Shown here: positions 55,685 through 64,000 of the stretch, in pieces
Layout of the letters: the number at the start of each line of letters is the position of its first letter
Numbering within the stretch: the first letter of the stretch is position 1
Notes under the pieces: model-generated
The model's input: the letters and a program-made list of their open reading frames with translations, nothing else
Told to the model about the DNA's origin: nothing
Databases searched by the model: none
Assembly: GCA_004794785.1 (NCBI GenBank)
Contig: SJOL01006434.1
Span: forward strand, 215,166 to 279,165
Direction: 5' to 3'
DNA length: 64,000 bases
DNA from: Opisthorchis felineus
Taxonomy: Eukaryota > Platyhelminthes > Trematoda > Opisthorchiida > Opisthorchiidae
Made by a program: the position numbers and the translations under genes

Positions 55685-57058
55685 TTTACTACTCATAAAT
55701 AGGGGTTTTCAGCTTGAAGGTAGTTTTGAAGTGGTCTAACTCTACATTGGTTTATGAAGGGATCTACTAGTCCGTATTGCGGCCAGCAAGCACTACTACG
55801 CTCGTTGTAACCTATTCCTGAATATTATTTCGGATTCATCCATGCCTCCCTATATAAACCCTTTCAACTTCAAACACCCCGTCACAATTCAAAATCACTC
55901 ATGCCCACAATAACAGCCTTCCACAGGAAGGCGTGTGTAATCGGCCTGGCAACTGGTTAGCAATGTCTCTGTGGTAAACAACCTTAAGCCACGGCTTCCG
56001 ATTTGATAGTTTACATATAAAGTAAAACAAACTACTTCTTCGTTCCCCATATCTCCATATGCACTCTAAACTCCTCTGCGATTTACCTACTGGTGCATAA
56101 ATATCTTCTTGACCGAACTTCTTGACTTCTTGACTGGCCCCCTGTAAGTGATGCAACCTTCTCAGCAAATCCGATGTAGAGATGAGGCAAAATATATATC
56201 AAGTTCCGGAAACAATCCACATAGTCACAAGCAGATAGGTGTTTGGGCTCATGAGAAAAGTTTGAATATAGAAGGGTTACTTCATATCATTGTTGATGTC
56301 AAGGACAATGGCTATCTTGCAGCGTAAAATACTCACTGACAATGTTCTGCCAAAAAATCTTTCTTGACAGCCATAATACCAAGCAACTTCACTCATCTTT
56401 TTGTCTAAAGGTGTATTAAACTCAGAAGGTAGTTCGCTGTAGTTATGAAAATGATCCTGTAAAGTTGAGACAGTGACTTACCGTATTAGTTATTAAACAC
56501 CGAAAATAGAGGTACAAGATTGCACGCGTAGGCCACAAAATTAAAAACGTCAACTGCTTCGAGATAAAACACATGCGGCTCATTTTCCCTGTCGTTTGGA
56601 TACGCACTATGCATAAAGGACCTGCGATAAGAGATGCTGGTTAGTATTCCAAGCAGATCGAATATGCCATCCCGGAAACTGCAAGTTATCTATCATGGGC
56701 CAGAAATTTGTTACTTTGACCTGCTTAGATTCGGCTTTCTGTTGAAAGGGCTTCACTGACATTTTAGGTTGACTATAAATCCACTTTGTCGTTTACCTTT
56801 AGGGTTGCTGCTGCTAAACAGACAAGCAGCAGCAGATTTCTTCTGAAGACCAATCTGTAAGGGCGAGTGCTCATCGAGTAGAAGTGAAATACTGTGCGAT
56901 ATGCGTATCTGGGAATGTCTTGCAGCTCATGCTGCTTTTGAGGTAAACCCTGTTGAAGCTGAATTTTCTCCAAAACGCAAACGGTCACAGCCTGTCTGGA
57001 AAAAGCAGATAATCTGAACGAAAAGTTTTATAAACTTTGGATAAATATAATATAATAA
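55685..57058. other. intergenic stretch, possible dispersed repeat at 55840-56190
   Basis: The part 55840-56190 shares short blocks (for instance tcactcatgc) with 5800-6060, and its end (caaatccgatgtagagatga) looks like a repeat end, but a family was not defined. The rest shows nothing. Confidence 0.4.
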
Positions 57059-57146
57059 TATATATAATATATATATATATATATACACAAATNNNNNNNN
57101 NNNNNNNNNNNNNNNNNNNNNNNNNNATATATATATATATATATAC
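57059..57146. repeat. (AT)n tract containing an assembly gap
   Basis: AT dinucleotides at about 57059-57085 and 57127-57145 flank 34 N (57093-57126). The gap lies inside the repeat, so its true length is unknown. ORFs translated across it are artefacts. Confidence 0.97.
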
Positions 57147-60100
57147 AAATAGTAACAACAAAGACGCAGAAATTGTGAACTAGAGCAATTGTCACGGAGT
57201 GTAGCAAAGCGTTTCTTGAACCTATGTTTCGGAAGATTTTAATCCCGCCATACTGAAGGATCACGAGATTTGAATCCTTGGGATGATGATTATAACCGGC
57301 GGTTTCTGCCACCAGCGTAATAATATATGCCTAATGTAGTTTTTACGGGCAAAACAATCCATCTGCTTAAACAGACTGAGCATTTGGCTTGTGTGACCAA
57401 AGGAAAGTCTGATGAACTCACACTGATCATCAAAATGATCTAGTTGTAGTTTTGGGGAACGAAATGTTGACAGTTCCGATTTTTTCCGCGGAAGATTTCG
57501 CTTAGAATAGGTCCTCATGTGTGGTTTATGACCTTATCTGAGAGAATATATCCAAGATCCTAAAATGTTTCGAGAGTCTAAAGAACAGTTGTCGTGTCTG
57601 AGGGTTAGTCTCTTCTAAGAGTGAGTTCTTCAGCGTAAAAAAGTATTCTAAAATGACAGGATTTAAACATGTTACAGGACATTAAATGCCAGGAAATAAG
57701 TAGCGAACAAGGCTTGTCGCATTTGTTTGAAGTAAGTTTGCTTGAGCGGATTAATTAGTGAAATAGATTCACACTCTTTCACCAGTGAACACAGTCTTAT
57801 AAGTCGCCAGCTGGCAAAAATCCAAACGTCCTAAAAGATGCATCTGAAGTTCATTTATTTCTTTGTCCGATACATCTACAAATTTGCAAAATGTCACGCA
57901 AACTGTACTGCCTATGGGACTGATCATATTCCACGTGAAAGGTGTCTAGGAACTGATTTATTGAGGGACAGTCATAGGATCAGCTTCAATGAGAATAAGT
58001 TCGGGACAAGAAGAGAAACTGAGTTATTACGAGTGGTGTTCATTACTATATACAAACTCAACCAGAAGGTGAACCTACACGTCTGAGAGTGTCTTTTATT
58101 TTACTGAGGTTAAATTTGTCCTGTAGATCGATGGTAGTATACGAGATGTAACGGACGGGATGAAAGAAGTTAGCTGAGTGAACATACCGACCGATAACGA
58201 GTCATTGTTGATTGGACATCTCAAAAATACAAAACGTTTGTGCAGTAGGCTGCACGCTTGCTCTTCAACTCCCAAATGGTTGGATGCCACTTCGCACTAT
58301 ATGCAGGGTGGCGAATGTATTCTCTGAGTGATAATATTCCCCGTTCATTCGAAGACTACTTTAGACCATGTTTTACCGAAAAAAGTTGGCCAGATGGAAA
58401 GTAAATATGACTTTTCTAGCCGGTGTTTAAGATTTATCTGCTTTAAACTTATTGTAGATGGTTTGATAAGGGAAGCTGTAGACCACAGGTGATTTTTTAT
58501 GGTAAGCAGTAATTGGTGGACAATCCCTTTAGTGATTTATTTACTTTGGGACCTGGCTGTCAGCGAAAAATTTCCGCCCCACCTGAATAATGTTTAATGT
58601 ATCCATTAGTTTAGTACACGATTTTACCTCATGATTTGTCAGAAAAATGCGCCTTCATGTAACAAGCACAGCCCAAACAGCGAAAACTTAAGTGTACGTT
58701 TAGACTAATTGACCATAACATTAAATTGAGGACACATATTTAAACTCTGGGTGTAAGCTGAGAAGGGTTGAACTAAAATCTTTCGACCGGAATAAGTAGC
58801 TTTTAAATTTTTGCCAAAGCGCGCCTTGTGTAAAATACCTGGAAACCTTGTGGGAAACACCTCGTCTCTCATACTATCTATTATTTTCTTTTACGCATTC
58901 GTTAGGGTCTCGTGCGAAAAACACAATGTCAACATTTGTTTGTCAGAAAACACTGCCTTGGAATCAGAATACAAACGCAATTCGAGGACTATGAATGTGA
59001 TTTTGATATTTCAGTATTTATAATGAGCGTTGCAATAGGCGAACACAGTTAGTTTACCCATATTTGTGAGTCGCAGCTCTAGGTAAATAATACGTAAGTT
59101 ATCTCAAGCGGTGACTGAGTCTCGATGTACAGCCTCATCAGATGGGTAGTCGCATACAAGTTATTGGCAGAGAGCGAGATAATTGAATCAACAACGTGAT
59201 AATCACTGCCGCAATTCAAAAAGTTAAACAATCCACATTCACCCATTTGATGCTTTCGTGTTGCTGCGACTTTTTGAAGGAAGTCACGTTTTTTAAAGTA
59301 AGCCCTCACTCATGGATGGGAATCTACGGATTCGACATCGGAATCGATTTCTATTTGGGATAAACAGTCCGACTATTTATGAGCGCGATGTGTTTCCAAG
59401 TTCACAGCTGGTCAGATAAAAAAGCATCGCCAGGATGCGCACTTCATCAATTTATTGGTCAAACCACAGCGTCTAAATAAATTGAATCACCGGCTAGTTG
59501 AGTAAAAAGTAGAAGCTTTTCTATCGGAGTGATACTTGATGGCGTGGCCTCAGCAATGCAGTAATAAGCTGAAGATTGAATTGTGATTTTTGAGGGGCCA
59601 TTGGCTGTTAGCCCTGTCTTACTGAAAAAGTATCCCGACTAGGATACACTGTATAATGGGAGGTCTTTACATCGTAGCTATTGAAAGAGAGGGTAGTTGG
59701 ACTGTCACTGCGGAAGCCTGTCTGCAGCGTACGCTTCAGTAGTTGATAACCGGGTCTTATGGACAAAACTCTACCTGCTCACACTGGTTAATCACGAAAC
59801 GTTTAATGACTATGTGTTGCTCTCTACCAGGCCTCTTGTATATGATTTCGACTGTTGAATCGCTATTTGTTTCTACGGAAGAGCAACAGGTGTTAGTTCC
59901 CAGAATCACTGTAGGAAGATACATAATGCAGTTATCCTCCGGGAGGCAAATAGAAATCAAATTGCCTTAAGAAGTCCACTCTAAAGATGATTGGCTATTC
60001 CTTCCAACGCGTAAGCCAGAAGCCCTCTTGCTGTGAGAGTTCATTACTTCATTGTGTTATTTCATGAATTTCGTCGATTATTTGGAAACTGTATCCCACA

Positions 60101-60465
60101 GGCTTAAATGAGGGCTGGTATCGGGACTTGATGAATAACGCTAAACACTGTCGCAGTGTTGTATGTTTGATCAGGCTGTTTTTCTGGACTGCTGGTTAAT
60201 ATGTACGATTCAAAATGGTGGATTTATTGTGATTTTTGAGCGACGACTCCAGGATACTGCCGCTTATCAGCGATTTTCTTGCCACTATTGTTGAATAACT
60301 GAGCACCAAAAACCAAATTTACGCGTTTGACAGCTCAGAAAATTTCTAGTATTATGCATGTTGTCAATTTGTTGCTTGGAAGTGTTGTCAGGAGATGAAA
60401 GTGCACAAAAAAATTTGTCGTAACAACTCGTTTTGAGTAAACTTATAGAGCATATTTAAGTCAAC
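57147..60465. other. intergenic stretch, nothing recognised
   Basis: ORFs such as 57838-58086 and 59743-59970 on the + strand have no recognised domains. No RNA gene seen. Confidence 0.45.
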
Positions 60466-60881
60466 CACAGTGGCCGTCACATAGAGACTGGACCTTATCA
60501 TGGTGTGACGGTTTGCGCACCTCAGCGACCCATTGAGCCATACTGGGGGGTGTCCCAGCGACACTCACAGAGTCTCTCATACCAGGTTGGTCAATGGTTA
60601 GCGATTTGACGAACACACTCTTCCGGTCCTCCAGGTTGGGGTTTGGAACATGTGGCAACTTGTTCTGTAGAAATGGTAATGCATTTGAATTTTCCGCCAA
60701 ACACCGCTGCCTTGCGGTTAGGCTTTTGAGCCAACAGCTTTGGTTGAGTACCCTAATTATTCTTCTGTCTAGGTGAGGGCGCCCTGACAATATCCCAGCC
60801 CAGGTATACCTATGATACCTTAAGACAGCGAAGCATCTGTGTTGAACACTGACGTCACGCTGTCGATGATGATGATGATGA
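60466..60881 (+). mobile_element. LINE-associated repeat ending in (GAT)n
   Basis: The 3' end (60831-60881) reads cagcgaagcatctgtgttga, acactgacgtcacgctgtcg, then four or more GAT units, as at 4530-4572 and 29160-29222. Upstream to 60466 no reverse transcriptase is visible. The minus strand holds a 141-codon ORF (60461-60886) and a tRNA-head-like tggctcaatgggtcgc, so the upstream part may be a different repeat. The left boundary is uncertain. Confidence 0.6.
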
Positions 60882-62194
60882 ACCACAGTGGCGCAGGAAC
60901 CAAGGTCGGCAAAGCAGCTCCCATTTGGGCCAACTTATTCTATCCGGTCTGGGTTAATGCATCAGTTATAGCGTTTTTAGTTGTCAAGGAGCATTTAGCG
61001 TACGATGAATTGTTTGTGGGGTGATTGCTGCTTTTAACTGCTATCATGCGGTACACTCACCAAATCAAGATCTAGTCGGAAGAATAACAAAATCAAAATA
61101 AGTGGTTTTCTTTTATGAACGCCTTTCCTTGAAGTGATTTTCTCTTCAGCATACCACGTCGGAGCATGCCATGCGATGTTTTTCATGGACACTAATTTAC
61201 TTCATTCGTGTACTGCGGCAGCCAAAATGACGCCAAAGTGGTAACCATTGGCACACGTTGATACACATCGCGCTTAATAGGAGCTGAGCTTATACTTAGT
61301 AATATATTGTAATATTTGAGCGCCAAGTACCAACTAACTGTTACTTAGATGTTCAGATTAGTTCACCGAATATTTTTAAGTTAGTATTTTGTTGTTTGTT
61401 TACGCCATTTTTATGAACATATCTGTGCTAAGATATTCAAATTTTCCTCAGTCAAAAGGACGATTTTCTGCAATATCTCTGTATCTACGCGTGGTAAATA
61501 GCGTTGAGTTTTTATTCTTGCCATTGGCTTCCGCACCTGAACCAGTATGACGGACACTTGGTGCCTGACGTGCGAGTCTTGAGTGTGCCAGCGCTTACCG
61601 CGCCTTGAAGAGCATTTAGCATTGTTGGTCCTTGCCCCGTTTGTTGGTCTTTACACACGTGTTTCCATACCAAACGTTCCTACATACGTTGGGGTTCATC
61701 TTATCTGACTAGAACCGTTGGTGGCACGCCTTCGAATGGGACGCTCCCCTATTTTTATCTATTATTCTCTTGTACATCGCTTGTAGCGTTTGGATTCATT
61801 TTATGTGTGACCATGTTTTTAAAAAATAAACGACAATAAAGTAGACCTCAAACTCAGATTTAGCATGTGATGTATCTACACAATCTGTGGGTTTATTTTT
61901 TCCGCTAAGTGTTTACTGAGCCGCTCGGCCCCGAAATATGTTCTTTCATTATTCAGCCGGATGACGGCCAACGACAATCATACTAATTGGATTTGATCAG
62001 ATAAACATAAACTTGTATCTCAGTGACAAAATTAGGGAAATTCCAAGCAAGCTGCTTTTGATCTAATCATGCGAAAGCACTTGAGAGTCATCCAAATAGG
62101 CTACATTGTGGTCCGAAAATAGTTGGTTCGCACAGTGGTCGAACTTTGTGGCAGTTTGTCAAAAAATACAACATTTCAATGGATTTCAAAGACT
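60882..62194. other. intergenic stretch, nothing recognised
   Basis: No ORF or repeat of note. Confidence 0.5.
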
Positions 62195-62578
62195 TTACTC
62201 CGTGATAAGATAGCCATAAAAGGTCTCTATATTGACGGGTATGCGTAAGTACGTGTGAACAAAACGGTTTATGTGATGGTGTAGCATGCCACGTTGCACA
62301 ATTTTCTTAAATAAACGCCTGTAAGTAAGTGAGTTGGGCCTAAAAAGCTCTGTGCAGAGGATAACGAGTTCAAAAAGGTTAACCATTACAAGACTGTGGA
62401 TGACTGTGGATGCGTATAACTTCTCAGAGGATGACATCCACTTGGTAAAGGGGTGTTTTGAAATTATCGAGTTTTTTGAAAAATCCGGGCCGATGCTAAA
62501 AAGGTTAAAGAATGCAAAATTTAGACTTCTTTTTTTGGTAATCTTGTATCGTTTATTACACAGCCAGCATCGTTTCAA
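62195..62578 (-). CDS. unrecognised 127-codon ORF
   Basis: Open frame with many Phe, Leu, Lys and Arg residues and no known motif. A 108-codon + strand ORF (62334-62660) covers much of the same DNA, so at most one can be real. Composition is what AT-rich chance ORFs show. Confidence 0.15.
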   Translation of the reverse strand: MKRCWLCNKRYKITKKRSLNFAFFNLFSIGPDFSKNSIISKHPFTKWMSSSEKLYASTVIHSLVMVNLFELVILCTELFRPNSLTYRRLFKKIVQRGMLHHHINRFVHTYLRIPVNIETFYGYLITE

Positions 62579-62996
62579 TCTCAGGGGTTATTTTCACACA
62601 CAATGGTTTGTGAGACATGTAAGAACGAAGTTATTTAAAGCTGAGTTACCGCTTCCATGAATCACCAGGTGAGTTTCTTCACTCATCGATATGGCTTTTA
62701 TGCTTTTGATGGTTATTTATTGTCTAAAACGCTTGACATGAATAAACTTCGTTGAAGGCTCATTAGTTTGCTTCTGTTATTCTTTAATAGAATGGCATTA
62801 TAATATGCATATAAGTTTACGTATTCACTGCTGGTATCTTACCAGCGGAAAATTTACATCGATTATTATTTGAGACAGAGGAAATACCTACGTTATTTTT
62901 TATAGTAAAATTGTGCAATCGTTTCTTAAAAACACCGGGCTATTGTCCCGTCATAAAATTTTGTTTTTGGAAAAATACGAAATCAGAATAGTGGAC

Positions 62997-63407
62997 TTAA
63001 TTTGAATCTAGGATATGCGCAGCAAACCAAATTGTAAGCCAAATGAATCCGCTCGGAACTGCTCGGACCACTTTCACTAAACCATCCTGCCACCGGTCAT
63101 TTATTCCACATCCCTGAAGCTGAATTATTTGAGTCTGGTAAAGACGAAATAACACCAATAACACCAATGTCCAACTAGTGGACCACCCAAACAAACGGTT
63201 AAAACGCAGACAGTCATTTCTAGAGGAATATTCCAAAGAATGAAATTTATGCACCTTATTCACAGGCCAAAACACAGAAATGTTGCTTACGTTAATCAAC
63301 ACACTACCCCGAGGCGAACGACTCTTTGGGTCCGGTGGTATTAGCTGACGATGGAGGGCAGTTCTGTTGACATAACGGTGCACAACAGCAACCCGGAGGC
63401 GGTTCAT
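62997..63407 (-). CDS. unrecognised 136-codon ORF with an internal splice-donor-like site
   Basis: Starts MNRLRVAVVHRYVNRTALHR and continues QLIPPDPKSRSPRGSVLIN; right after this the minus strand reads gtaagc, a consensus donor. The first 39 codons could thus be a first coding exon, and the hydrophobic remainder intron. No partner exon or domain was found. Confidence 0.22.
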   Translation of the reverse strand: MNRLRVAVVHRYVNRTALHRQLIPPDPKSRSPRGSVLINVSNISVFWPVNKVHKFHSLEYSSRNDCLRFNRLFGWSTSWTLVLLVLFRLYQTQIIQLQGCGINDRWQDGLVKVVRAVPSGFIWLTIWFAAHILDSN

Positions 63408-64000
63408 TTAGGCTACGAGCCAAAAGTGGCAGCAATCAGATTCTACAAAGGACGTCCAAATTTTGTTTTATTACTAGAATTTATGCAGAAACTAGAAAGT
63501 AGAAGCTCGCTGTAGAAAAAAAGACGATTATCCATGGTTGATGCGCACACATTGTGCGATTCAAAACTATCCACTTTATGGCTTTTACACTGTCGACCAA
63601 ACTAGATTCTGATGTCTTGTAAGAACCAGTGCATACATTTATCTGTGGATCAAAGTGTTTTCTTGTTTTATTTATTATGCATAATAACTCCAAATGACGG
63701 ACACACAGATGGTAAATCTTTCGAAAACGGTCTTCAGTGAGTACACACATAGAAGGGTATGTGCGCACGTCTGTTCACGCTTCCTCGTTTAGAGGAACCT
63801 GTTCACACTAATCAGATGACATTGGTTCGTCATTGGTTCGTAAGCTCATTAGTTTTGGAGACTGCGCCCGATGGGCTTCGCTCTAAGTGATTATCATCGG
63901 CCTAATTGACAAGAACATGAAACTACATTTTTCGGAGATATTCAGCTATTAAGTCAAAAGTGATGCAACAAAATACTTGGCTCATATTAACACTGAAACT

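Noticed and set aside
57028..57312. ORFs spanning the N gap
   Set aside because: They translate AT repeat and unknown bases.
60461..60886. 141-codon minus-strand ORF starting with a His run
   Set aside because: The His run is the antisense of the (GAT)n tail of a repeat, so it is not a cellular gene.
1..64000. CRISPR arrays, bacterial operons, ribosome binding sites, rRNA genes
   Set aside because: No direct repeat-spacer array, no polycistronic layout and no rRNA blocks were seen; introns, SINEs and LINEs mark the window as animal DNA.

Overview
The window is a eukaryotic, metazoan genome scaffold. It most likely comes from a digenean trematode (fluke) other than a schistosome. This is inferred from four things: one conserved gene whose first five introns are only 35-41 nt while its later introns run to several kb (an intron layout known from flukes), decayed LINE fragments that closely resemble a LINE type common in trematodes, many tRNA-derived SINE copies, and (AT)n and (GAT)n simple repeats. 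No genus or species can be named from the sequence alone.

The only gene that can be fully supported is a complete PWP2 (periodic tryptophan protein 2 / UTP1) homologue on the + strand, 2869-23256. It has 14 coding exons, 13 GT-AG introns, an uninterrupted frame of 2922 nt and 973 residues. PWP2 is a WD40 scaffold of the UtpB module of the SSU processome, the nucleolar U3 snoRNP machine that makes 18S rRNA. Exons 1-11 carry the two beta-propellers; exons 12-14 carry the C-terminal Utp12-type helical domain and a basic tail.

Layout. 1-760: two LINE fragments in opposite orientation meeting at about 294/295, endonuclease on the - strand and reverse transcriptase tail on the + strand, the form expected of a 5'-inverted (twin-primed) LINE. 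761-2868: 5' flank, with a GAT/GGT repeat and a strong splice-acceptor-like site before the start codon. 2869-23256: PWP2; intron 6 holds a LINE 3' fragment and an (AT)n tract, intron 7 a SINE inserted into another SINE, intron 11 a decayed SINE. 23257-64000: about 41 kb with no recognisable conserved gene. It is made of old repeats: SINEs at 24.3-24.8, 25.5, 35.6, 46.4, 50.2 and 55.5 kb, LINE 3' ends at 29.2 and 60.8 kb, foldback elements at 25.1, 29.3 and 54.7 kb, a 65-80 bp repeat at 22.0, 28.1, 39.3 and 41.3 kb, a tRNA-Leu(CAG)-like sequence at 35.54 kb, a possible solo LTR near 38.8 kb, and a 34-base assembly gap inside (AT)n at 57.1 kb. A few medium ORFs there are listed as unrecognised.

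No new multi-gene system was found. The points most worth a second look are the PWP2 intron gradient and its lineage-specific protein changes, the possible trans-splice acceptor upstream of PWP2, the LINE inversion junction, the nested and target-site-flanked SINEs, the foldback family, and one unexplained 133-codon ORF at 35018-35419.
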